Part shown: positions 31,966-43,399 of the stretch, piece by piece
Layout of the letters: each line of letters opens with the position of its first letter
Numbering within the stretch: the first letter of the stretch is position 1
Notes under the pieces: generated by a model
Databases searched by the model: none
Seen by the model: only the letters and a program-made list of their open reading frames with translations
Told to the model about the DNA's origin: nothing
Assembly (NCBI GenBank): GCA_024180945.1
Contig: JAKSGN010000036.1
Location: 1 to 64,000 of the forward strand
Origin: Macrophomina tecta
Taxonomy: Eukaryota; Ascomycota; Dothideomycetes; Botryosphaeriales; Botryosphaeriaceae
Direction of reading: 5' to 3'
DNA: 64,000 bases
Translations under genes and position numbers: made by a program

Positions 31966-34900
31966 CTTTAACTACTATTCTTATAAGGGAAGGCAGTTCT
32001 AAGGAAAGGAATACTTAACGATAAGGTAGTATTACCCGATACTTAACGCTAACTAAGTAACATAATAAACGACGTGGATATAAATAATAACGGTCCTCTA
32101 TAGCTAACTATAGCCGACCTCTTTTAGGTTATCTAAGATATATAAGGCCAGATCGGCGAACTTCGCAGATAACTCTAGGAGTAAACTAACGAGAATACCT
32201 AGCTTTACTAATAGATAGGCGAACTTCGCAACTAAGCTATTCTAGCGGCCTATACTTCGGCGCTAGTATACGCTCCGATATCTACAGCGACTTAACCCCC
32301 TAATAGAAGCACGAAAACGGCTAAACTAGATCTATTTTACGGTAATTAAAAGAAGCTCTAAACCTTTCTCTTATAACTCGACCTATACTTCTTTTTTAAC
32401 TCTAGAGACTTCTCTATAGATGATAAAAAGATAATATTCGCTGCTACTTACCTCCGCGATACTATGATATAGTGGTTCGAGCCCTACCTCAGAGACCGAA
32501 TAGAGAAAGAACTAGAGGTACGTAAGAAGAATACTAAGAAGGTCTTTAATAGCTATAAATACTTCATAACTTAGATTAAGTAGAGCTTCGGAGACCTCGA
32601 CGAAGTTAATAAGGCCCGACGAGCCGTTATAAATATCTACTAGAAGACCTTAGTAGTAGACTATACTATAGAGTTCTAAAAGGCCACCGTATACCTAGAC
32701 GATTAGTCCGACCGCGCCCTTATGGACTACTACTACCGAGGACTTAAGGAAAGGGTCAAAGACTAACTTATAATATAAGACGACTCTAAGACCCTAGACG
32801 AGCTTATTAAGCTAGCTATTAAATGCGATAACCGCCTCTTCGAGCGCTAATTAGAAAAATACAAGGGGAACTATAGGGCTAATACCTTACGTCCCTTACG
32901 GCCACGCTATACGTAAGAAGAAGGTGACGCTATAGAGTTAGACGCCGCCCAACGAAGCGATAAAGACGATAAGCGCGAAAGATAACCCCAACGCTAGTAG
33001 ACGAAGTAATAAACGAAACGCTTTAATAAAGGACTCTATGTCTACTACGGAGATAAGTAGAACCCCCGGCACTACTACCTATAACGAAATAAAACTGGTA
33101 AAACTACCGCCGTCGCTACTTAAGAAGAAGAGAAACCCCGCTCCGCGTCTATCCTGAGTAAAGAAGTTAACCACGCAGCTATAAGCTAGACCGTCTACTA
33201 TAATAACGACTGTATAACCCACTAAAGCGATAAACAAGCTACTAGGTAGTACCCCTCCGAGCCACGATAGCTAAACCTAGCCATACGTAACGAGGAAGTG
33301 CTAGAAATCGACGACCTAATTAATAACTTCCCCTACGACAATGAGCTGGTCGATAGCGACATAGGCGAACTCTACGATAGTACACCCGAATCTAGTAAAG
33401 TAGGGAATACAGAGTAATAGCAGAATTAAGCTATGCTCGACTAAATCACGGGATACCTAAACCGATACGAAGACACGAGGCGCGTTAAAGCTAGCCTCAC
33501 CCCTATAATTAACTAGACCCCTGGATTAAGAATAGACCTACCACCTTAGTAATACTAGGTAAAGAACGGGAAGCTTAGCTCTCGACTCTACGAAGACGAT
33601 ATATAGCACCCCTAGAAGAAATTACCCCTCGCCTCGGCCGACGAAGTAGTAACCTGGCTCGAAAGTAAGGCCTGGGAAGTATAGTAATAACGAGACCTCG
33701 CGCACTTGCGAAGTATAGCGCTTACCCTCGGCATACACGGAATAGTAACCAGGGTAGGGGATATTCTATAATAGGTCTCGAAAAAGAAATACGCTATATC
33801 TACCTTTAAATACTAGGTCTATAACGACTAGATTAGCTGGCGGCGCCGCATTAGGCGCGGACACTAGATATAGTAGAAGGAATTACCGATCCCGGCGGAA
33901 GACTAGGACTTCTACTTCTACGAGGAGATAGTAAGCCGCTACTTATTAAAAAACTAAACGGCCTCCCTAGTTAGGGACCCTAGGAGTGGCCGGTAGATAG
34001 GTTCCTTAACTAGGTTTTACGTATATCGAACGGTATACGTACCTTAGAAAAAGTTCTTAGGATACTAGTAACTATCTACGAACGAACTGTGATAGCTATA
34101 CTCGATAGCGGAGTAGAAGGTAACTTTATTAGCTATATCTTCGCTACCTAAAATAATATTCGACTTACGAGGAAAGACCACCCCTACTCGTTAAAAATAG
34201 TAGACGGGTTAGCCGCCTTATACGACAAAAAATAGATTCGGGTCGAAATAAAACCCGTAAAGCTTACTATCGGAAAATATATAGAGAAGATTACGCTCGA
34301 CGTAACCTCTATACCAGGACACGATATTATTCTAGAAATCCTATAGTTTAAAACTTACGAACCGTATATCCGATGAAAGGAAAGAATAGTTATCTTCCTA
34401 AACGAAAAATACGCTAGATACCTAGTAACCGCTAGAAGGATACCGACGGTTAAGAAAAACCCCCTAGATATCTAGAAAATCTTAATAAACGCATTAAACC
34501 GCATAAGAAACCGAGGAGAAAAGGCGTATATAATCTTTGTTAAAATAAGCCTAGAATACGAGTAGAAAATCCTAGCTCGTATAATAAGGGGCCTCCGCTA
34601 GGAGGATAACGACGTCCTAAAGCTAGTTAAAGGAGACTACCCCTAGAGGATCCGTAGAAAATACGACCCATCCGCTTATAGAGGGATAGATATCGTTAAA
34701 CGAGGTATTTTAGTAGCCGAGGGTAACGTAGACCTTAGCGGAATTATAAGGCCTACTATAGATAAATTAACACTAATACTAGAACTAGAAACCATTCTAT
34801 AAGAATTCTAGGACCTCCAACGACTGTTCTAGGAAAGAGGCAAAGGACAATTACTAAAATATAAACTATAGGACTACGAGATACCCCTAATACCCGGAAC

Positions 34901-36406
34901 GCAACCCGCGTTTAAGCCTATATACTCGCTTTTAGAGAAAGAGGCAGAGGCCTTAAGAGAGTATATTAAAAAGAACCTAGAACGAGAATATATACGCCTA
35001 TTATTATTATCGGCTGGTTATCCTATTCTATTTATCCTAAAGAAAAATAGTAAACTACGCCTCTATATTAACTATAGATAACTAAACGATATTATCGTTA
35101 AAAACCAGTACTTTCTACCTCGCATCGACGAGCTGCAAGATAAACTCCGTAGCGCTAAGTATTTTACTAAGCTAGACCTTAGAGAAGGCTACCACCTAGT
35201 CCGTATTAAGAAAGGTAAAGAGTAGAAAACGGCGTTCCGAATAAGATTTAGATACTACGAGTATACGGTAATACTCTTTAGGCTTACTAACGTACTAACT
35301 ACTTTCTAGAGCTTAGTTAACGATATACTACGTCCGTATTTAGATATATTCGCGTTGGCTTACCTAGATAACATCCTAATATACTCGGAGACGCTCGAAG
35401 AACATACCGAGTATATAAAAAAAGTCCTATAGGCACTAGATAAACGAAACCTCTAAGTAGCCCCGGAAAAGAGCGAATAGTACATGTAGAAGACGGAATA
35501 CCTCAGGTTTATTATTATCCCCGGATATATTAGTATGGACGATAAAAAACTAGACGCTATAAGAGACTAGCCCACGCTAAAAACCGTTAAAGAAGTGTAA
35601 TTCTTTCTTAGATTTACTAACTTTTACCGGAAGTTTATTCTAAACTATACGAAGGTGTCTACACCTCTTATAGACCTAATAAAGAAGGAACACGGGTTCG
35701 TATAGAAAGAAAGATAATAAATAGCCTTTGACTCGCTAAAGCGTATATTTACGGAAGCCCCGGTTTTAGGTATCTATAACCCCGACCTATTTATTACGGT
35801 CGAAACTGACGCCTTCGACTATACTATAGGAGCAGTCCTTAGCTAGCTAGACGAGTAGGATAGACTACACCCCATCGCCTTTTATTTAAGGAAAATAACA
35901 GGCCTAGAGAAGAACTATAACATCTACGATAAAGAGCTTCTAGCTATTATTACAACCTTTAAGAAATAGAGATACTACCTCGAAGGGGCTAAATACTAAA
36001 TTATAGTATACTACGACTATAAGAACCTATCGTACTTTACTACTACTAAGAAACTAAATCGACGACAGGTTAAATAGGCTAAAGAACTAGTATTATATAA
36101 TATAAAGATTACCTATAGAAAGGGATCTGAAAACGCTCGCGTAGATGCGCTAAGTAGACGAGCCGACTATACTAAGAAGAAGCTAGGTCTATAGCCTATA
36201 ATACTTAATACGTAGAAAGACGGGTCTTTTATACCCGCTAGCCGTAGCCGCTAGATTACCGCTATTTATAGCATTAAATAAACATAGCTTAAGGAAGGAC
36301 TAGACGACTCGCTTACCCCGGTTAGACTACTCGCCCTAGCGATACGCCTCGAAGGTAACGAATGGGAGCGTAAGATCCGAGAGGCCTGCGTAAATAACGT
36401 AACGAC
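31966..36406 (+). pseudogene. Family-1 gypsy element A: gag, protease, RT, RNase H; no integrase
   Basis: + strand reading through RIP stops. Gag is at about 32080-33420. The protease near 34080-34150 is still DSG (VIAILDSGVEGNFIS), followed by HDIILEIL near 34320. Reverse transcriptase is at 34880-35500, with [10 protein letters not shown] where YLDD is expected. RNase H is at 35760-36170. The match to the full element at 47040-55374 breaks off at about 36400 (ataaataacgtaa), before the integrase core, and an LTR in the opposite orientation follows. Confidence 0.85.
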
Positions 36407-37188
36407 TATAACGGCGGCCTCTTCCACTAGGCTTTAGAATCGCCTAGTAGGGTTAGGTAGCTAAAGGGTTTACCTTAAAGAATAAGAGAAGGGTAAAGAA
36501 TTAGAACGATAGTAGTAATTACGTAATATATCGGTGCGCGGTGCGCGTTAGGCTTATTACCTCTAATAGGGTTGTATTGGAACTTTAAGTTAACTATAAA
36601 GGTTAAGGTACTATCTAAAGAGTATATCTATATACTATATAAGAGTTGTATTAATCTATAGATAGTAAAGAATAGTTGGAATCCTTTATTATCTATACGT
36701 AGTAGAGGATAATCGCGATCCTTCGTTATCTAGCAGGCCCGGTGGGTCTTACGTAACTTAGGCGCTAAGGTCTATTTCCTGGAATCCGACTTTTATATCG
36801 GTTAAGGAAGTATTATACCGCTAGACTATCGTTTCTTAGACCGTACGAGTTATCTAACTTTCTCCCGTCCGTTTCTTTTGGCCCGAAGCTAGTTTCCGGG
36901 ATTTATAATTCTTCCCTTAGGGATATTCTTCCCCTACGGGAGTTCGACCTAGTTAGTGTTCCCGTGGTTTTACTATACTATGTAGGCGCCGTTTCCGTAC
37001 GGGCTTCCGCTACTGCCTTACCTAGGCCCGTACGCGCCGTTCTCCCTCGAGGCTATTTTTCCCGTACGGGCGCGCCGATATTACGGCTCTATTATTCTTA
37101 CGGGTTCTTAGCCCCTACGGTGCCTTTTCCCGTGCGGGCTTTCTATCCGTGGGGTTATAAAGCCCTTGTCCCTCTAGGGTTCGTAACA
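36407..37188 (-). repeat. Family-1 LTR in inverted orientation at a chimeric junction
   Basis: 782 bp from tataacggcggcc to ttcgtaaca, the same orientation as the LTRs of element B and opposite to element A. Its flanks (acgac on the left, ctagc on the right) do not match each other. Element A pol lies on the left and an unrelated RNase H/integrase region lies on the right. This is not a clean insertion. Recombination or deletion is the likely cause. Confidence 0.85.
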
Positions 37189-39062
37189 CTAGCCTAATAA
37201 TAAAGATAAATAGTATTCGATCGCATTCTATTTAAGAAAGTTTACCTCGGTAGAGCTTAACTATAATACTTATAATAAAGAGCTCTTAGCTATTATCTTA
37301 GTATTTAAATACTAGAGATACTACCTAGAAGAAACTAACTAATAAATAATAGTATATTACGACTATTAGAATCTTATATGTTTTACTATAACTAAGACGC
37401 TAAACTAACGATAGATTCGCTAGTTATAAGAATTAGTATTTTATAATTTTAAGATTATGTATAAAAAAGATATAGATAACGCCGCCGCTAACGCGTATAA
37501 TAAAAGGGTAGACTATATAAAAGAAAAAATCGAGCCGTAACCTATAGTATTATAATAAATAAGCGATAAATTATTTATTTTTACTAGATAGTCTTTCTTA
37601 ATGCTTCGTATTAAGTTAAACCCATAGTATTAAAAGATTTAAGAAGTATACGCTTAGAACTTCTTCGCGTAGAAACTTTTAGCGCTTAAAACGACCTATA
37701 TATTACTTAAGATAGGGAAGAAACACTTCTCTTTAAAGAATTAATCTATATTCTAATAAGACTATAAGAAGTACTCGTTAAGAATATATATATAGTATCC
37801 GCGTATAGATATTAGGGTATTAATAAAATAACTAAAAAAATTACGTAAAACTTCTACTTTCTAGAATTATAAAAAATAGTCTAGTATATAGTTTCGTAAT
37901 ATAATCTTTATATCCGAAGTAAAGCTATAATATACGCTTTATACGGATAACTATAACCCCTAAAAGTACTAAAACGACTATAGTAATAGATTATATTAGA
38001 CTTTATTATAAAGCTACTAAAGTTAAAAGATCCGCTTATAGAAGTTAAGTATAACTTAATTCTAGTCTTTATTAATAAACTTACGAAGTACGCACTTTTT
38101 TTACCCTATCTAGAGATATTAAATATAAAATAACTAGCCTATACGTTTCTCTAATATATCTTCGCGGATCGCGGAATGCCGGAAGTATTAGTTTTAGATA
38201 GAAATAAGCTAATAAAATTAGAATTTTAGTAAATACTTACGCGCTAGCTTAGAGTAAAGAATAAACTCTCTATAACGGTATACGCGTAAACCGACGGCTA
38301 GATAAAATAAATAAACCGAACTCTCGAATAGTATCTTTACTATTATATTAACTATCTATAGAATAACTAGGCTATATAGCTACCTATAGTATAATTTACC
38401 TATAATAGCGCTAAATAAGAGTTAACTAATATATTCCTATTCTTTACTAACTACGGGTTTAAACTAAACGCGTATAGAGAAGCTATTCTAAGTAGAAAAT
38501 TAGCCTAGAAAGGCGTTCTTAAAGCTAAGTAGCTAAGAGAATTATATAAAGCTATTAGTCTTAACCTTAAATATATACGAATTATAATATCTAAATACTA
38601 TAATAAACGGTACTAGGCGGCACTAAACTTTAAAAGAAAGAATAAAGTATACCTCCTTATAAAAAATATTAAATTAAAATAACCGAGCGATAAATTAAAT
38701 TTTAAGAAAATCGGTCTATTCGAAATTATAGAAAAACTTAGAAAAGTTATATATTAACTTAAATTACCTAATATATGAATAAACTCTATCTTTTATATAG
38801 TATTACTTAAGCTAGTACTAGAAAATGCTACTATCCTAGAAACCTAAGAAGAGATTATACTAGAAAATTCTAATACTAAAGAAATCTAGTATCTAGTTAA
38901 AAAAATTCTAGACTATAAACGGTTTAGTCGTTAGCTTAAATATCTTATTAAATAGAAAGGATATGGGAACGAAGATAATTAGTAGATACTAAAGAATAAT
39001 ATATATCTAGACCTAGTTATAGAATTCTACTATTAAAATTCTAATCTTCTATAGAGATAAGG
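37189..39062 (+). pseudogene. Gypsy element E3: RNase H, integrase and chromodomain relic
   Basis: Reads from inside RNase H (YNTYNKELLAIILVFKYWRYYLEE, near 37258-37330), through an integrase at about 37700-38500, to a chromodomain-like end (LKYLIK...KGYGNEDN, near 38930-38990). Stops are of RIP type. The 5' part of the element is missing at the 37188 junction. Its 3' LTR is at 39866-40303. Confidence 0.8.
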
Positions 39063-39089
39063 TTATTTCTAAACAAAAACGACGAAAAA

Positions 39090-39800
39090 CTCTTAAAAAC
39101 TACTAAATCTATTATAAATAGAGATAAACGAGTAGAATTTATAAGCTTAGAAGAATAAGATAATCGTATCTTAGCCCTAGATTCGCTAGCCGACTTAGCC
39201 GCCTACGGCGTAGTAGAATCTACCGACTCGTAACGTAGCTATTTTAATAAGAAGCCCTTAGAATTTTTAGAATTAGAAGAGTTTCCGAAAGAATTCTCCG
39301 CCTTAAAGTATTTTAACTTCTTAAGAAAGTTAAATCCTATATAAATTATTTAAGAACGACGCTTTTTTAGAAAGCGCTACTATTTACGTAATCGCTTTAA
39401 CTTAGTAGCCGCTATTTATAAGATAGTAAAGATTATACTCTTCTCGGCCTTTAAACGTACTTATTTCCGATTAAGCTTATCTACTAAAGAAGGTTAATAA
39501 AGAATAGAAAATAACTAGTAAGAATCTATAACCCGAGTTACTTATCTTAGCGACGTTATATTTCTTTTAGCGAGCCTTAAGGTAAGCCGCGTAGACCTTA
39601 GAATTATCTAGTAATACTATATATTTAGACTCGTACTCTAAATAGTTAGTATAAGAAATTATCTCTACTCTATTTAGAAGAATATCGCGAAGGGTAGAAT
39701 GATATTACTTAGTTAGACGAGAAATAACCTTAGAATTATTAGAGTAGAAATATTTTAAAGTTATAATAAAAACTTATAGGTAGAGAAGAAAAGATAAGAG
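39090..39800 (-). pseudogene. Antisense ORF relic in E3, between chromodomain and 3' LTR
   Basis: The minus strand, opposite to pol, reads a basic/charged, helix-prone segment including AATKLKRLRK...RFLKKRRS and FNFLKKLKYFKAENSFGNSS (about 39440-39240), followed by a Ser/acidic tail. Its position and style match the antisense ORFs of elements E2 and B. The ends are not defined. Confidence 0.55.
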
Positions 39801-39865
39801 ACCTATAGAAAAATATATATAGACGAAAAAATCTTCGAGCCGAAGATCTCTAAAGGGGAAAATAG

Positions 39866-40303
39866 TATTACGGTATAGTCTTTATAAGAGTATAGAAAGA
39901 AAGGTAGAAAAGTCTTAGAAGAGATTCTATCTAGAAAAGACTAAATTACGTAGCTTAGTATATAACCTTTTTTTATAGACCTATATATTACCCTTAAGAG
40001 CCTAGGCTATATAGAATAATAGTCGCCCGGTATAGCTATAGTAATATCTAGTAATACTAGATTATATACGCTTTTCTACTATATATAAACTATACTTCTT
40101 AGATAGCTTTAACCTTCGTAGTTAACTTTAATAATAAAATTTAGACTCTATTAGTAATACGGCCTTTATACGTAGTACTTAGTCTTATTACGTATTTAAC
40201 TTACTCTTACCCTCTTCTTATACCTACTTAAGAAAAACCCCCTTAATAGGTTTTCTCTCTCTTTAGTATTTAGATTCTTAGAGGCAGAGGCCCGCTCATT
40301 ATA
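39866..40303 (+). repeat. Family-4 LTR, 3' LTR of E3
   Basis: 438 bp from tattacgg to ctcattata, preceded by a purine tract (taaaggggaaaatag) and by a cttcgagccgaag palindrome. Its last ~250 bp are the reverse complement of much of the solo LTR at 18875-19320. It is followed by an integrase relic of a different element, so E3 appears to be inserted in E4. Confidence 0.75.
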
Positions 40304-42148
40304 ATTAATTAACTAAGATAGCTTACTTTATTTTTTATTTAGAAATAATAAGCTTAGAAGACCTCGTATAGTTATATTAAAATTATATTTTTAAGCTATA
40401 TAGACTATCTAATAATTAGATAATTAATTATAGATCTATTTTTATCTCTAAGTTTATAAAAGACTTAGCTTATTTACTTAAGATTAAGCTTAACTAAAGT
40501 ATAGTTTTCTATTCTTAAATAAATAGCTAAACTAAATACGTTAATACTATTTTAAAATAGTATCTCCGCGCCTATATTAATTACTAATAAGATAACTAGA
40601 TAGACTATCTTTTTCTTATAAAATTTATATATAATAATATAGTTTTAGCTACTATTAAGGCTATACTTTTTTTTACTAACTATAACTTCTATCTAAGATA
40701 TAAGATTTAATTAAATAAATCTAATATACTCTTAAACTAAAAACTAGTTCTTTATATAGAATAGCTTCGAAATCTAAGAGATTATTTAAAAGCTAAAATC
40801 TATTAGGCTTAAGAATCTATATAAGAATAAGCTAATAAGTATTAGTAATTTTTTTTATTTTCTATTTTAGCTAACTCGTTTAGCTACTTAGAAGATATAT
40901 AATTATTATATAATCTACTAATAAGCTTAATTTTAAAAAACTTAGTTCTTTTAAGATTAAGAATAAGATTTTAAGCTATATATATAAACTAGAGCTCTCT
41001 AGTAGTATATATATTTATTTAGTATTTTATATATTTCTATTAGAATTTATAACCTAAGATCTTCTTCTAGAATAGGTTTAACCTTCGCTATTCTTAGTTA
41101 TAGTTAATAGTATTACTAAATACTATATAGAGAAAATCCTCGATATTAAAAAAATAAAAAACTAACTTAAGTATCTTATTAGATAAAAAAGTTATTTAGA
41201 GCCTATCTAAAAATTTCTAGATATAATTAAAGAGCTTAAAGCCTATAATTATTTTTACTAATAATATTTAAATAAGCTACGAGCTAAATAGCTTATAGAA
41301 ACTTACTTAGAAAGAGAAGTCTACTATTATAAATAATACTCTACCCTAAAGATTACTAAGGACTAAGGCCCCTAACTAAGAATTATAATAAGCTAAATTA
41401 TTTAAAATAGTCTTTACTAAAAGTCTATAGCCTAGCCTTTTTAGATTTAGGCCGAATCTATGGACTTTATAGCTAGAAAACTAGAAAAACTAAGAATAGA
41501 GCCCGTATTAGACTATATTTAGTCTAGTAGATAAGCCTAAGGGCCTAAGCTAGGCCTACCCCTCTAAGTACTCTATATCTACCTAGAGGTTAACCCTTTA
41601 GAATAAAATAAGACTTTCGGATAAGAAACTAGTATAGTTACTAAAGAATTTTTACTAAGAAATACTAGTACTAGTATTATTTATTTAAGAGTTAATAAGT
41701 AATATATCTAGATTATCTAAAGAGATACCTAAGACTAAATAAAATATTTAAATTAGTCTCTTAGAGCTAAAAATATAGACTTAGGATTTAATTATTAATT
41801 CTTATTATAAATATAATAATATAGAAGTCCGTAGACTAATAAAAGTATATTTTTACCCTACTTTTAGTAAGTTAAAATTAAGATCTATATTTATAGCTAG
41901 ATAGACCTCTATTTAAGTTTTAGCTAGCTATATATATAAGTCTCTTTATTTTTCTACTAGATTAGTTCTTTAAGTAAGTAATTTAACTATTTTAATTCTA
42001 AGAAGTTTATCTAAGCTTATTTCTAAGATTTTTAAGACTCGTAGAGCCTTAAGCTTAACTAAGCTAGGCAATAAAAATCTAGTTAGAATCTAAGCACCTT
42101 TATCTAACCCCTATTTATAATAAATAAATAAGAAAGAACTATACTATA
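40304..42148 (+). pseudogene. Gypsy element E4 (family 2), integrase and chromodomain remnant
   Basis: Very AT-rich. The + strand gives the C-terminal half of a gypsy integrase (about 40400-40900) and a chromodomain-like end (LKYLIR...SYLEPI near 41160-41210), then non-coding sequence up to the E2 insertion at 42149. The 3' end of the same element continues after E2, at 57146-57582. This is the most heavily mutated, hence probably oldest, element here. Confidence 0.7.
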
Positions 42149-42515
42149 TATTACGCCGCTACTCTTTCTAGGGGAGGTCAGGCATATCGTCGGGTAGCGT
42201 AGGCTTTCGGGGAGCCGTGGCGGTAGGTAAGAAAGGGTCGCACGTAGTATTAAGATAAGAATTAATTATTAAGTTAACTACGAAGGTCCTATCTACTAGT
42301 AATAAATATAGGTTATATATATTAATCTAGTTAGCTATTTATTAGCTGGAGGTATAGTGTTATTTAGCTAGTATACTAGCTATTAGCCGGGAACGTGTAC
42401 TAGAGATTACGTAGTTTAGCTAATAGAGCTCGGGGCGGCGCTAGATAATCTAGTAGTACTCTTTCTATATCGCCCCTATTGTTCCTACTATATTTCTCTT
42501 TTCTAGGTCGTAATA
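42149..42515 (-). repeat. E2 3' LTR (left)
   Basis: Starts tattacgccgctactc (mutated TGTTAC) and ends tcgtaata. The adjoining inner sequence ctatcccccctctag is the purine tract read on the minus strand. Confidence 0.9.
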
Positions 42516-42699
42516 CTATCCCCCCTCTAGGCTACTTTTGGCCCGAAAGCTCTATATTTAAGGTAGGCGCTCGCTACTATTCTTACATTATTATCGGCTA
42601 ATTATAGTTTCTACTCGTACCTAGCGTCGTCGTATATTAGTTTAGCATATTATTATTTTCGCCTAAGAGGTATCCGCGGCTTCTTTCTATAATCGCTAT

Positions 42700-43345
42700 A
42701 CTTATCTTTGGATAGTTTATTATAAGGCTTTCTTTTATTCTGCGTGTTCTAGTTATACTAGCGGGGGGTTGTTCTCGTACGAGGCGATAGCTAATTTTTT
42801 AGAATCTAAGTATTTATTCTTATAGTTTCTAAGTTAGGGCTTGGCTAACTTAGTCTAGTTCGTCGTCTTAATTAAGCTCGGGAAGGTCTAGAACGTTAGC
42901 TTTAGGAGATAGAGGCCGAGATTATTTAGAATAAAGCTAAGACTAATGCGGCCGCTACTATTACGAATATAGCTACTTAGGTGGCTATAGCTATAGCGTA
43001 GAATATAACTCGAATAGCTCGGCGCTTATAAATACGTTAGTAAAAGGAACGTCATTTACGCTTACTTCTTTAGTTTATTAATTAACGGGACGCGGATTTA
43101 TTTTCTCGTAAAATGCGTCGTCTTAAAGAGAAGGAGTAGGCTAAGCGAAAGCTTATAGTTTAGAAAGATTATTCTTCTTATAATATACCTAAGTTAGATT
43201 CGCTTATTAGGTTTAAGGGGCCTAGGTTCTCCTTAGAGGCTTTTATAAATTAGTTTTAGGTATCCCTAACTCCTCCTCCCGGGTTTACATTATAGGAGGA
43301 TACTCTAGGTTTAGACGGTTAGGATTTTATCGGTAGTATTTCTAG
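42700..43345 (+). pseudogene. Antisense ORF relic in E2 (coiled-coil type)
   Basis: Opposite to pol, from about 42876 the + strand reads AREGLER...EIEAEII...NKAKTNAAATITNIAT and continues through RDADLFSRKMRRLKEKE (near 43090-43140) to about 43345, interrupted by stops mostly explained as CAG/CAA/TGG to TAG/TAA. It is charged, Ala-rich and helix-prone like the antisense ORF of element B, and lies in the same place between the pol end and the 3' LTR. An upstream exon may lie in 42700-42850. Confidence 0.65.
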
Positions 43346-43399
43346 ATAAGTTCTTTATAGTTAAGGTAAGAGATTAGTTTCTATAAGGGTTTCTAAGGG

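Noticed and set aside
36964..37197. Small + strand ORF, with relatives at 55150-55338
   Set aside because: Lies inside family-1 LTR sequence and reflects GC-rich palindromes left open by chance.
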